The notes under the pieces are model-generated. The model searched no databases, had not been told where the DNA came from, and saw only the letters and a list, made by a program, of their open reading frames with translations. From G963675935 sp963675935 (GTDB taxonomy: Bacteria; Planctomycetota; Planctomycetia; Pirellulales; Thermoguttaceae), in assembly GCA_963675935.2 (NCBI GenBank), contig CAXXPV010000003.1, positions 1,054,001 to 1,118,000 of the forward strand: a stretch of 64,000 bases of DNA, read 5' to 3'. Below, in pieces: positions 1 to 7,982 of this stretch (positions within the stretch are counted from its first letter, which is position 1; each line of letters starts with the position of its first letter). Both the position numbers and the translations under genes were made by a program.

Positions 1-1276
1 GGACGGACGGCCCCAACGGCATCGTTATCGTCCGACGCTTACGCCAAGGATGGTCGGCCGCCGGCTTCTGCCCCTGACTGGAACCCGTCGGCCCGAGACG
101 CTTACGCGGCTTTGCTTGCGGTGGATTCAATATCGCCGACCATGACACTTCACGCTCGGCCGCGAACACGCGCAACACGCCGTCCAACGGTTCGCAGATC
201 GTCACGCGCTGGCCGCTCTGAACGAATGCGGCGGACTCGCTCGGCAATTGCAGCACGCAGTTTCGCCAACGAACCGTCCAGTCTTTCGCCACCACGCGCG
301 ACTCCTGAATCGAAAGGATGCGTGCCAAGTCCACGGTGTCGCACAGCCGATGGTGTCCGTCTTCCGGCGATGCCGCTTTCACCATGAAACGCGCGTTGAA
401 TTCCGGCAGAAACGATTCTTCCAGAAATTGGTTCGCCGTGTCGATGTCGGCGATCGCCGCCCGTCGCATCGCCTTCACCAATCGATCTTGAAGCGTTCCG
501 TTCATGCGTTCCACGCGGCCCTTCGCTTGCGGGCTGCGAGCCAAAATCAATTCAACGTCCAGTTGACGCATCGCGCGGCCGAATTGCGTTTCCACCGCGG
601 TTTTATCGAGTAATTCCGCGTCCGTCGGCTCGCGGTCGGGCCGGTAAATACCGTGCCGATCGACGTACAGTCCGCGCGGCAGGCCGTGCCGTTTGGCGTA
701 TCGCTGAAACAAGTCGGACGACGAGGCCCAGGATTCGTTTTTGTAAAACCGCGCCGTCACCTCGCCGGTGGCGTCGTCGATCATCACCATCAACACCGCC
801 CAACCGCGACGACCTTCAAACCAGTCGTGATGCGAACCGTCCATCTGCACCAAATCGCCCCGGCGATCGCGACGCGGCCGCCGGCGGCGATGCGGTGGCC
901 GCTTCCGTCGCCGCTCCAACAAGCCGGCCTGCGAGAGCCAGCGACGCAACGTCGTCACCGCAACCACAATGCCGTCGTCTTTGCTCAAACATTCGGCCGC
1001 GAGCGTCGGGCCGTAATCGGCATAGCGTTCGCGATACAGCGCCAACGCGGCCTGTTTTATCTGCTCCAGCGACCTTCGGTTCGACGCTCGGCCTCGCAAC
1101 CGATGCACCAAACCGGCGTCGCCTTGCTCCTTGTACCGCGACCACGCCCGCTTCGTTTGCCGATAGCTCAAGCCCAGCATTTCGCTAGCCGCGACCAAGG
1201 ACAGCCCCCCCAACTTGACTCGCCCGAACGCCTCCAACCGCTTACGCTCTTTCCGACTCATCGAAATGATCTCCAT
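1..1276 (-). CDS. ISNCY-like DDE transposase (3' end off the window)
   Basis: Reads leftward and stays open to the window edge, so the C-terminus is missing (about 425 codons visible). The N-terminus (residues 5-60) is a helix-turn-helix region beginning MSRKERKRLEAFGRV. The integrase-like core has D146 in MDGSHHDW, D206 in YVDRHGIY and E256 in GRVERMNG, a DDE triad with family-typical spacing. The ATG at 1276 is the first in frame. The layout (HTH, Arg-rich linker, DDE core, long C-terminal part) fits transposases called ISNCY in databases; the family name is from memory, the DDE core is seen directly. The other end of the element lies outside the window, so completeness cannot be judged. 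Confidence 0.85.
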   Translation of the reverse strand, partial: MEIISMSRKERKRLEAFGRVKLGGLSLVAASEMLGLSYRQTKRAWSRYKEQGDAGLVHRLRGRASNRRSLEQIKQAALALYRERYADYGPTLAAECLSKDDGIVVAVTTLRRWLSQAGLLERRRKRPPHRRRRPRRDRRGDLVQMDGSHHDWFEGRRGWAVLMVMIDDATGEVTARFYKNESWASSSDLFQRYAKRHGLPRGLYVDRHGIYRPDREPTDAELLDKTAVETQFGRAMRQLDVELILARSPQAKGRVERMNGTLQDRLVKAMRRAAIADIDTANQFLEESFLPEFNARFMVKAASPEDGHHRLCDTVDLARILSIQESRVVAKDWTVRWRNCVLQLPSESAAFVQSGQRVTICEPLDGVLRVFAAEREVSWSAILNPPQAKPRKRLGPTGSSQGQKPAADHPWRKRRTITMPLGPSV

Positions 1277-1317
1277 TCTCGTTTCCTTTCGGAAACGATC
1301 TTAGGGGACATTTCTAA

Positions 1318-1567
1318 TTCTACTGTATCACTTTGAGAACGTGACTTAACCTGTTAGTGTGCAACGAATTGTCGATGCTAGCATGACAAGGCTCATCCGA
1401 TGCGTGACCGACTGCGTGGATAAGTGCTAGCACCTGGATTCCTCGGGAAATTCGCGCAAGTGGCCAAAATGCATTGAAACTACGAGGTTTGTATGACACC
1501 AACCATAAGTTGCCGCAACTGCCAATGGTTTTTCAGGTTACGTCGATCTACAACGTGATACAGTAGA
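1318..1567. repeat. 250-bp MITE-like element with 14-bp perfect terminal inverted repeats
   Basis: TTCTACTGTATCAC at 1318-1331 is repeated in perfect inverse at 1554-1567. It fills the gap between the transposase and the HEAT/TPR gene. The 60-codon open frame inside it has no recognisable features. Either a non-autonomous element or the outer arms of an older element; no target duplication was resolved. Confidence 0.45.
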
Positions 1568-1629
1568 ACTAATGGTCGCCAATGGGGTCAATTCTAATGG
1601 CGCACGACACCATTTGGCCGCCCGGCGGC

Positions 1630-2304
1630 TCACGCCTGCCCCTTTTTCCCCTCGACCATCCGTTCGAGCCGAACCACCTGGGCGCGAACGCCTTCGAGAT
1701 CGTGATTCAGCCGAATCGCCCGGCGAAAACATTCGAGCGCCGAGACCGTGTTGCCCAATTGCAGATAGACTTGGCCCATGCTCGTCGCCGCGACGAAGTG
1801 ATAGGGATTGATCTCGAGCGCCTGATGACAGTCGCGGATCGACTCGATCAGCCGGCCGAGGGCGACGTAGGCCACCGCGCGTTGATGCCACGCCTCGGCG
1901 AACCACGGCGCCCGCTCGATGAGCTGGGTGGCGCGGGTCACGGCGTCGCGGTGCAGACCCGCGGCGTTCATGCGGATGATGACGCCGAGCTCGCGGCGTT
2001 CGGCCTCGTTGCCCGCTCGAACCCAGACGGAACGGATGGCGTTTTCGGCCAGCGTGCGGACGGTGCGGTCGTCGTCGAGCAAAGCGCAGCCCAGAGCATG
2101 ATTGGCGTCGTAATCGCCTAAGAACCCGAGCGCAAGCACGGCCGCCCGACGCACCTCGCGGCACGCATGGCGAGCGAGCCGTTCGAGCGAGCCTGTCGTG
2201 TAGAGACGCGAGGTCTCTTGGACAAAGCCGGCCGAGTCCTGCTGGTCGAGGTACTTTTGGTACAGCCCCAACAGCATCGGCGGACGTGCGGGATCGGTGC
2301 TCAC
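1630..2304 (-). CDS. HEAT-like / TPR repeat protein
   Basis: 224 residues, no signal peptide or membrane segment. Residues 35-100 read as HEAT-like helical pairs (LERLARHACREVRRAAVLAL), and residues 110-210 as about three TPRs with the usual W/G/Y/A pattern (AWHQRAVAYVALGRLIESI, then a DCHQALEINP junction). Such proteins are scaffolds for protein contacts; no catalytic residues are seen and the partner is unknown. The start is GTG at 2304; an in-frame ATG nine codons later is an alternative. It is divergent from the exported protein starting near 2446. Confidence 0.75.
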   Translation of the reverse strand: MSTDPARPPMLLGLYQKYLDQQDSAGFVQETSRLYTTGSLERLARHACREVRRAAVLALGFLGDYDANHALGCALLDDDRTVRTLAENAIRSVWVRAGNEAERRELGVIIRMNAAGLHRDAVTRATQLIERAPWFAEAWHQRAVAYVALGRLIESIRDCHQALEINPYHFVAATSMGQVYLQLGNTVSALECFRRAIRLNHDLEGVRAQVVRLERMVEGKKGQA

Positions 2305-2445
2305 GAGAGGCCAGGGGGCTAGGGTTTAAGGGCCAAAAAAACCAATATCCTGATTGTAATTGGGGGCGGCGAGAATTTCCACAAAAAATCGCCGGTGAAA
2401 AGAATGGTTTCACATCTCACTACGGGGGGGTATAATAGTAGTGTC

Positions 2446-3489
2446 ATGCAAACTATCGAAAAAAACCTCGTTCCCACGCTCTGCGCGGGAACAAGACAAC
2501 TCGGACTTGCCGTCGTTGCGGCCGTTTTCCTTCCGTTGGGAAACGCTGCGCGTGGGGCCGATCGTCCGGCGTGGGCCACCGGTCCCGCGCTGCAACAAAA
2601 CCTCGCCGCGTCGGTCGATATCCTCTGGGCCGAAAATCCCTTGCGGCAAGCCGTTCAAAACCTCTCCCAGGCAAGGCGAGTCGCCGTCTTGGTCGATCGT
2701 CGCGTCGATCCCGGCCAGAAGTTGAACCTTTCGTTGCGCGACGTGTCGCTGGAATCGGCGTTGCAAACAATCGCGAAAAGCCGCGACCTGGGCATGGCCC
2801 GGCTCGGTTCGGTCATCTATCTCGGTCCGCCGTCGTCGGCCGAACGGCTCGGCGCCGTCGCCGCCGCGTTCGAGAAAGAGCTTCTGCATCAACCTCCCGC
2901 GGTCAAGCGAACGTATCGGCAAACCCGGCGGCTCCTTTGGGCGGATTTCGCCGCGCCGCGAGATTTGCTGGCCCAGTTGGCCGCGGAGAACGGATTGGAA
3001 ATCGCCAACCTCGACGCGGTGCCCCACGATCTCTGGGCCGAAGCCGATCTGCCGCCCCTCTCGCTGGTCGATCGGCTGACGCTGATCGCCGTGCAGTTCG
3101 ATCTTATGTTCAATGTTTCCGACCGCGGCGTTCGGCTCGAACTCGTTCCGATTCCGAAGGAGCTTCCGCGACTGTCGAAAAACACTCGCGCGGCGGTCGC
3201 GCCGCGTCACCCGCCGAAACCGGCAGCCGGTTCGGCGTTGCCGCCGATCGCTCGGGTTTCGGTGCAAGAAAAGCCGCTCGGGCCTGTGCTGGAACAGTTG
3301 GCCAAACAACTCCATCTGGAATTGAAGATCGACCGGCAGGCGATAGCGGCGGCCGGCGTTTCGCTCGACCAAAGGGTTTCGTTGCAGGTCGAAAACGTGT
3401 CGGTCGATGAGCTTCTCGAACGATTGCTTGAATCGAGCGGTCTGAAATTCGAGCGGCGGCAGAGGGTAGTGGAGATTTCGCCCAAGTAG
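2446..3489 (+). CDS. exported protein with secretin/TonB short N-terminal (STN)-like domains
   Basis: About 347 residues. After a long polar start, a hydrophobic stretch GLAVVAAVFLPLGNAARGA looks like a signal peptide. Two similar modules (about residues 55-100 and 275-345) carry the beta-alpha pattern of STN/secretin N-domains, e.g. LNLSLRDVSLESALQTIAK and VSLQVENVSVDELLERLL. These domains occur at periplasmic gates of secretins and TonB receptors; in planctomycetes they also occur in stand-alone proteins of unknown role. The ATG at 2446 is preferred over one at 2395, but the codons just after it lie in a dispersed palindrome (2470-2492), so the natural start is uncertain. The TAG stop lies in another palindrome (3486-3513). 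Confidence 0.65.
   Translation: MQTIEKNLVPTLCAGTRQLGLAVVAAVFLPLGNAARGADRPAWATGPALQQNLAASVDILWAENPLRQAVQNLSQARRVAVLVDRRVDPGQKLNLSLRDVSLESALQTIAKSRDLGMARLGSVIYLGPPSSAERLGAVAAAFEKELLHQPPAVKRTYRQTRRLLWADFAAPRDLLAQLAAENGLEIANLDAVPHDLWAEADLPPLSLVDRLTLIAVQFDLMFNVSDRGVRLELVPIPKELPRLSKNTRAAVAPRHPPKPAAGSALPPIARVSVQEKPLGPVLEQLAKQLHLELKIDRQAIAAAGVSLDQRVSLQVENVSVDELLERLLESSGLKFERRQRVVEISPK
2470..2492. repeat. GTTCCCACGC-type dispersed palindrome inside a coding region
   Basis: A palindrome with arms GTTCCCACGC / GCGGGAAC. Related copies are at 31979-32001, 51783-51806, 53620-53642 and 53701-53723. Here it is read in frame near the N-terminus of the STN-like protein (residues NLVPTLCAGTRQ). Confidence 0.7.
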
Positions 3490-3513
3490 GTCCCGTCTGC
3501 CGGACGGGACTTT
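3486..3513. repeat. palindromic repeat containing the stop codon of the STN-like gene
   Basis: GTAGGTCCCG, a short loop, then CGGGACTTT. A near-identical copy at 7932-7958 follows the phosphatase gene in the same phase: in both cases the TAG stop is bases 2-4 of the repeat. It could form an RNA hairpin and act as a weak terminator or mRNA end-protector. Confidence 0.65.
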
Positions 3514-3565
3514 GGTCTTAGGACTTTGGTCTTAGGACTTCGTGCCAAGCCCTAAGCCCCAGGTC

Positions 3566-3878
3566 CTAGTGTAGTGATTCAGTCTGTTGGGTATTTATCG
3601 TGGAGTGAAATCGGCGTAGATTTCGACCCGGAGGGTCGTTTGATAATAGCCCAGCGATTCATCGCTGGGGAAAGGGAGAGGCCCAATAGCGAATCCGTCC
3701 CGTAGGGACGGTCGAACGGCGATGCCTCATTTTCGGCCGTCCCTACGGGACTTTTCGGGCAAAATTGGGATGCCCTGGCGTCCCAGCAGTTAACTGCTGG
3801 GCTATTTTCAAACGCCCCTACGGGGCAAAAACAGTCGTCCGGCTCATAAGTTTCCACAATTGTGAATCACTACACTAG
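3566..3878. repeat. 313-bp MITE-like element with 16-bp perfect terminal inverted repeats
   Basis: CTAGTGTAGTGATTCA at 3566-3581 and its exact inverse at 3863-3878. Inside are smaller palindromes (CCAGCGATTCATCGCTGGG around 3651; paired CGTAGGGAC/GTCCCTACG around 3701 and 3744; CCCAGCAGTTAACTGCTGGG around 3781). No protein-like frame is present. Its right arm contains the stop codon of the leftward plsC-like gene (3875-3877). This element explains the gap between the STN-like gene and plsC. Confidence 0.7.
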
Positions 3879-4636
3879 CATCGCCGCGTCGATGCGGCCA
3901 ATTGGGGTTGAAAGTCCGGCTCGCCGGCCAATTGTGCAATCTCGCGGAGAAACCGGCGTGTGAGTTCTTCGAGCGTCTCGCGATCGTTGTCGCGGTCGAA
4001 ATACGCCGTCAGGTCGATCGGTTGCCCAATTTCCAATCGCACGGAGGCCGGCATCAGCAGACACCCGAGCGAAGTGCCGTCGTAGGGCGAGCCGTGGATG
4101 TAGCAGGGAACCACGGGCGCTCGCGCCTTCAGGGCGATCATCGCGGCCCCAAGCCGACCGGGCAGAAGCGTCTGCTCGGTGACGTTGATCCGGGCCTCGG
4201 GAAAAATCCCCACCAGACCGCCTTGCTCGACCAGACGAATCGCCGCCTTGGTGGCGGCAATGTCAACCCCCCCGCGTCCGACTGGGATAGACCCACACTC
4301 GCGAAGCAGTCTGGCAAAGGGTGGGAACTTGCAATACTCCCGCGCCACCATCCAATGGACCACGCGCGGCACGGCCAGGGCAATGAACGACGGGTCCAAC
4401 GGACAGCGGTGGTTGCAGACAATCACCGCGCCTTGGCCCGGAGCGATGGGAAAGCGGCCGTGAATCCTCGCTCGCCAGAGGATGCGGGTAATCGCGTAAT
4501 TTAGGGCATACAGAATCGATTGTAGGGGCGAAAACGGCGACATCCGCAACATCAACACAATCCAACCCGCCAACGTCGATCCGAGGGCAGTCAATACGCA
4601 AATTGCAAGGATATTGGTCGTTTCGGCCGATAACAT
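3875..4636 (-). CDS. 1-acyl-sn-glycerol-3-phosphate acyltransferase-like (PlsC family)
   Basis: 253 residues. An N-terminal membrane segment (residues 8-30) is followed by the acyltransferase domain: the HX4D motif is NHRCPLDP (H76, D81) and the downstream substrate/phosphate motif is FPEARIN (about 145-151; classical form FPEGTRS). PlsC enzymes transfer an acyl chain to the 2-position of lysophosphatidic acid at the inner membrane in phospholipid synthesis. R/C in place of small residues in the HX4D loop, and A for G in FPEG, suggest a divergent paralogue that may use another acceptor. The last residues and the TAG stop overlap the inverted-repeat arm of the element at 3566-3878, so the C-terminus may have been altered by that insertion. 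Confidence 0.8.
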   Translation of the reverse strand: MLSAETTNILAICVLTALGSTLAGWIVLMLRMSPFSPLQSILYALNYAITRILWRARIHGRFPIAPGQGAVIVCNHRCPLDPSFIALAVPRVVHWMVAREYCKFPPFARLLRECGSIPVGRGGVDIAATKAAIRLVEQGGLVGIFPEARINVTEQTLLPGRLGAAMIALKARAPVVPCYIHGSPYDGTSLGCLLMPASVRLEIGQPIDLTAYFDRDNDRETLEELTRRFLREIAQLAGEPDFQPQLAASTRRC

Positions 4637-4740
4637 GGGGGGGGTCGCTACGGTGGACGTTCGATGAAGCCTACCTTTCCGAAACCTTGTCCGAAAGTAG
4701 AATTAACAACCAATAAGAGAGAACATCAAGGGGCAGCATG

Positions 4741-5217
4741 ATGAAGATCGGCGTAATCAGTGACACACATGGCGAAGCCGGCTTGACCGAACAGGCCATA
4801 CACACCCTCGATCGTTTGGACGCCCAACTGATCCTCCACTGTGGCGACATCGGTCTTGACGTGGTGCCGTTGTTCCACGGCCGGTCGGTTCATTTCGTCA
4901 GCGGCAACATCGACGACACCGCTCGACTGCGCGAGACGATCACCGAACCGGGGCATACGTTCCACGAATCTTTCGGCGATCTGACCATCGAGGGCCGCCG
5001 CGTGGCCTTTCTGCATGGCGACGACGTGAAGCTGCTGCACCACACCATCCATGACGGGCATTGGGATCTGGTGTGCCACGGGCACACCCACGCTTTTTCC
5101 ACCTGCCACGAAGGCCGAACGCTGGTGCTCAACCCGGGCGCCCTCTCGCGCACCCACGATCCCTCGGTCGCGTTGGTCGATGTGGCGTCGCTCGACGTGA
5201 CGAAGATTTCGTTCTAG
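4741..5217 (+). CDS. YfcE/MJ0936-type metallophosphoesterase
   Basis: About 158 residues, a single-domain calcineurin-like phosphoesterase of normal length. Metal-binding motifs in order: DTH in GVISDTHGEAG, GD in LHCGDIG, GN in SGNID, H in FLHGDD, and GHTH in CHGHTHAFS. Such enzymes hydrolyse phosphodiesters (often cyclic nucleotides) in the cytoplasm with Mn or another divalent metal. Two adjacent ATGs (4738, 4741) follow a ribosome site AAGGGGC. It is a single-gene unit on the plus strand; the TAG stop is followed at once by short repeat sequence. Confidence 0.85.
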   Translation: MKIGVISDTHGEAGLTEQAIHTLDRLDAQLILHCGDIGLDVVPLFHGRSVHFVSGNIDDTARLRETITEPGHTFHESFGDLTIEGRRVAFLHGDDVKLLHHTIHDGHWDLVCHGHTHAFSTCHEGRTLVLNPGALSRTHDPSVALVDVASLDVTKISF

Positions 5218-5236
5218 CGATAGGTCCTTGGCAGGC

Positions 5237-5319
5237 GTTTGTATACCTTGTGCGGTCTGGTTTGTCCGATATTTTTGGGGATGGCACAATTCAGACAATT
5301 TCGACCGCTCACAGTATAG
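5237..5319. repeat. 83-bp dispersed element, copy 1
   Basis: Begins GTTTGTATACCTTG, ends GACCGCTCACAGTATAG. A second copy at 23288-23370 shares most positions, and the ends of each form imperfect inverted repeats (GTATAC...GCGGTC against GACCGC...GTATAC). Both copies lie between genes. No coding signal. Confidence 0.6.
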
Positions 5320-5337
5320 TTCCGGATTTAGCCGGTT

Positions 5338-5365
5338 TTCCGCCTAAAGGCGGGACTACGAACTC
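5338..5365. repeat. TTCCGCCTAAAGGCGG-type palindrome, copy 1
   Basis: A palindrome (CCGCCTAAAGGCGG) followed by GACTACGAACTC. Nearly the same string is at 18920-18947, and an inverted pair is at 52784-52847. Here it lies just downstream of the rimI stop codon (5367 on the minus strand). Confidence 0.6.
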
Positions 5366-5366
5366 A

Positions 5367-5885
5367 TCAGCCGGCCATCCGCGTAATGCGGCTCGGTTCG
5401 ACGGTTGTTTGTCGCTCGGGTCGATAGCGGTGCTGCATGATGTAAGCGTCTTCGGGCGAGTCGGCATAATAGCCGTGGAGCACTGAAACAGCGCGGAATC
5501 CGTTCTCTCGGAAGAACAACTGGGCGGGCAGATTCGTTTCCCGCACTTCCAGGATGATGCGGCTGCGATGCTGCGACGACAATTTGGCGGTCAATTTCGC
5601 GATCATCTGGCTTCCGACGCCGCAACGGCGAAAATCGTCGGCCACGGCGAGGTTCAATACGTGGATGCGAGCCTTGTGAAGTTCATAGATCATGAAGCCC
5701 ACGACTCGGTCTTCATATTCGGCGACCATGCCGATGCAATTGCGCTGGCGCAGCGAGTGGATGAAGTCGTCATCCAGCCAAGGAAACTCGAAGCTCTCCG
5801 CCTCGATGGCAAGCACTTCCGGCATATCGCGGCGAATCATCCAGCGGATATGAACCCGCACTTCCTGTCTCTGATCGATTTGCAT
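5367..5885 (-). CDS. rimI: ribosomal protein S18 alanine N-acetyltransferase-like GNAT
   Basis: 172 residues. GNAT fold: beta strands VHIRWMIRRDMPEVLAIE at the start, the acetyl-CoA-binding signature RRCGVGSQMIAKL (motif A, Q/RxxGxG/A) near residues 90-102, then ARIIL-type strand and the C-terminal FFRENGFRAVSVLHGYY block that is typical of RimI. RimI acetylates the N-terminal alanine of ribosomal protein S18; related proteins have other N-terminal targets, so substrate is inferred. The start at 5885 is chosen because AAGGAGG sits 6-7 bases upstream; a longer upstream frame lacks conserved sequence. Confidence 0.8.
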   Translation of the reverse strand: MQIDQRQEVRVHIRWMIRRDMPEVLAIEAESFEFPWLDDDFIHSLRQRNCIGMVAEYEDRVVGFMIYELHKARIHVLNLAVADDFRRCGVGSQMIAKLTAKLSSQHRSRIILEVRETNLPAQLFFRENGFRAVSVLHGYYADSPEDAYIMQHRYRPERQTTVEPSRITRMAG

Positions 5886-6179
5886 GACGGCCTCCTTCCT
5901 TGTCGGCCTTCGGCTGGGGTCGATGGCGAAGCCATTGCGGCGCCTCCGCGGCAACCGGCTTCCCCCAACGGATTTGTACATTATCAGAACCTCGGAAATT
6001 CGCCAATACGAACTCGCGGGCGATTTTGGGAGCGTTCCACCCCACAAACACAAACCAACCCCGCCATTAGAGTGGGTGTTTGACAGCCGCCCCCAGTCGG
6101 TTTACAATAATAAGTCTATGAGGATGCGGTAGAGAGCATAGTGGGCACTCCGAGGCAATTTCTCACAGGGACAGATGCG

Positions 6180-6554
6180 ATGAACCACGGTGAACTGAAG
6201 ACCTATAAAGACCAGCTTCTCCTCCTGCGGGCAAGGCTCCGCGGCGATGTCACGCAGTTGGCGGACTCCGCATTAAAGAAGAGCCGTAGCGAGTCGAATG
6301 GCGATCTCTCCAGTATGCCCATCCACATGGCCGACATCGGGAGCGACAACTTCGAGCAGGAATTCACGCTTAGCCTCATGGAAAACGAGGGCGGAACCCT
6401 CAGTAAAATCGAAACCTCGCTGGAACGCATCGAAGAGGGAAGCTACGGAAATTGCGAGGAGTGCGGCGCGAAAATCCCCAAAAGCCGGCTCAACGCCATC
6501 CCCTACGCCACGTTGTGCGTGCGCTGCGCCGAACAACAGGAACATCGGCCTTGA
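6180..6554 (+). CDS. DksA/TraR-family zinc-finger protein
   Basis: 124 residues. An N-terminal helical hairpin (residues 1-75, MNHGELKTYKDQLLLLRARL) precedes a four-cysteine zinc finger, CEECGAKIPKSRL...LCVRCAEQQ, spaced C-x2-C-x17-C-x2-C as in DksA/TraR. DksA proteins bind in the RNA polymerase secondary channel and modulate transcription together with ppGpp; the DxxDxA acidic tip is not obvious here, so it may be a YteA-like member. An in-frame GTG at 6141 would add 13 residues; the ATG at 6180 gives a more family-like N-terminus. Its stop overlaps the TTG start of lspA. Confidence 0.8.
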   Translation: MNHGELKTYKDQLLLLRARLRGDVTQLADSALKKSRSESNGDLSSMPIHMADIGSDNFEQEFTLSLMENEGGTLSKIETSLERIEEGSYGNCEECGAKIPKSRLNAIPYATLCVRCAEQQEHRP

Positions 6555-7120
6555 AACAGGCTGTCCCCTTTAACCGCTACATCGTATTTCTCGCCCTGGC
6601 AATCGGCATTACCGTGGCCGATCTGGCCTCGAAGGCGTGGATGTTCGACAATCTACCGTTGGGCGATGCGCCCTGGTGGCTCTGGCATGGAGTCTTCGGC
6701 TTCCAAACCAATCTGAACGAGGGGGCGCTGTTTGGCATCGGTCAGGGGTTTTGGCCCCTATTCGCCGCTCTGTCGGTCGGCGCGGCCATCGGCATTCTCA
6801 TCTGGCTGTTTCCGGTCGGCGCCGCCAAAGATTGGCTGCTCACCGTCGCCCTGGGCTGCGTGATGGCCGGCATTTTGGGCAATCTCTTCGATCGGCTGGG
6901 GATTCCCGGTCTGACCTGGCCGGCCGGCAATTTCGCGGGCCATGCCCCCGGCGCGCCGGTCCACGCCGTCCGCGACTTTATCCACGTGTTGATCTTTGGT
7001 TGGCCTTGGCCGACGTTCAACATCGCCGATAGTTCGTTGGTCTGCGGCGCGGGCCTGTTGGTTTTTCATGCGTTTTGGACAAAGCCGCCGGAGGAAACTT
7101 CGACGACTTCGGAACCGTAA
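6551..7120 (+). CDS. lspA: lipoprotein signal peptidase (signal peptidase II)
   Basis: About 189 residues with four predicted membrane segments. The two catalytic aspartates appear in GNLFDRLG (conserved GNLxDR box) and FNIADSSL (FNxADxxI box). LspA removes the signal peptide of prolipoproteins in the inner membrane after lipid attachment. The extracytoplasmic stretch between the boxes (GIPGLTWPAGNFAGHAPGAPV) is longer than in enterobacteria. The start is inferred as TTG at 6551, overlapping the dksA-like TGA stop (TTGA), which suggests translational coupling; no ATG in frame gives a sensible N-terminus. Confidence 0.85.
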   Translation: MKQAVPFNRYIVFLALAIGITVADLASKAWMFDNLPLGDAPWWLWHGVFGFQTNLNEGALFGIGQGFWPLFAALSVGAAIGILIWLFPVGAAKDWLLTVALGCVMAGILGNLFDRLGIPGLTWPAGNFAGHAPGAPVHAVRDFIHVLIFGWPWPTFNIADSSLVCGAGLLVFHAFWTKPPEETSTTSEP

Positions 7121-7140
7121 TCGAAGAAGGAACGACGTCC

Positions 7141-7935
7141 ATGCCCCCGCGAACGGCCGATCTCGAACCGCGTCTGGCTCTGGCCGTCGAGGCGGCCCGC
7201 GAGGCCGGTCTCCTCACGCTCGACTACTTCCGCCGCGACGATCTCGACATCGAGCTGAAATGCGACGACACGCCGGTGACGGCGGCCGACCGCCGGGCGG
7301 AAGAACATCTGCGTCGCCGCATTGCCGCGACATTTCCCAACGACGGAATTTTCGGCGAGGAGTTGCCCGAACAACCCGGCACGAGCGGCTTCCGCTGGAT
7401 TCTCGATCCGATCGACGGCACGAAATCGTTCATCCACGGCGTGCCGATCTACTCGACGCTGATCGGCGTCGAGCATGAAGGGCAGAGCGTGCTGGGCGTT
7501 ATCCGCGTGCCCGCGCTCGACGAATGTGTTTTTGCCGCCCGTGGACTGGGCGCCTGGTATGTGCGGAACGATGAGCAGCCGCGCCGAGCGAGCGTGTCAT
7601 GCCGAAAAACGCTCTCGCAGTCGCTCTTTCTCACGAGCGAAGTGCTCACCTTCGACAAGACCGGCCGGCGTGCGGCGTTCGACCGGCTTCAGTCGGCCGC
7701 CCGGCTCACACGCACTTGGGGCGACGGCTACGGCTATCTGATGGTGGCCACGGGCCGGGCCGACGTGATGGTCGATCCGGAGATGGCCCTTTGGGACGCT
7801 GCCTGTTTGCCGCCGATTCTCGAAGAAGCCGGGGGCACATTCACCGATTGGCATGGCGTGCCCGGCTATCAGGCCGGCGAAGGCGTGGCGGCCAACGGCC
7901 TGCTGCTCGACGAAGTGCTGGCGATGCTCCAGTAG
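7141..7935 (+). CDS. inositol-monophosphatase family phosphatase (HisN-like)
   Basis: 264 residues. Lithium-sensitive phosphatase motifs in order: GEELP (metal E near residue 70), DPIDGTKSFIHG (metal D-P-I-D-G-T), WGDGYGY, and MALWDAACLPPILEEAGG (second metal D). In many actinobacteria and planctomycetes this subgroup, with KSFIHG and the WGDGYGY motif, is annotated as histidinol-phosphatase; inositol-1-phosphatase activity remains possible. The ATG at 7141 follows an AAGAAGGAA ribosome site 10 bases upstream. It lies 20 bp after lspA, probably in the same transcript. The TAG stop is embedded in a palindromic repeat (7932-7958). Confidence 0.8.
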   Translation: MPPRTADLEPRLALAVEAAREAGLLTLDYFRRDDLDIELKCDDTPVTAADRRAEEHLRRRIAATFPNDGIFGEELPEQPGTSGFRWILDPIDGTKSFIHGVPIYSTLIGVEHEGQSVLGVIRVPALDECVFAARGLGAWYVRNDEQPRRASVSCRKTLSQSLFLTSEVLTFDKTGRRAAFDRLQSAARLTRTWGDGYGYLMVATGRADVMVDPEMALWDAACLPPILEEAGGTFTDWHGVPGYQAGEGVAANGLLLDEVLAMLQ

Positions 7936-7958
7936 GTCCCGCCTGCCGGGCGGGACTT
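7932..7958. repeat. palindromic repeat containing the stop codon of the phosphatase gene
   Basis: GTAGGTCCCG...CGGGACTT, second copy of the repeat at 3486-3513, with the TAG in the same position inside it. Confidence 0.65.
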
Positions 7959-7982
7959 GGCGTCGAGGCTGTCCCCGCTACC

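Noticed and set aside
248..1336. Plus-strand open frames of 121 and 227 codons
   Set aside because: They lie antisense to the transposase, which has the conserved DDE residues on the minus strand.
1320..1502. 60-codon minus-strand frame
   Set aside because: Inside the inverted-repeat element; no ribosome site or protein-like features.
4726..5298. Minus-strand frame with LCHPQKYRTNQTAQGI at its start, resembling one at 23142-23375
   Set aside because: The resemblance comes from the shared 83-bp element, not from a protein family; the rest is antisense of the phosphoesterase.
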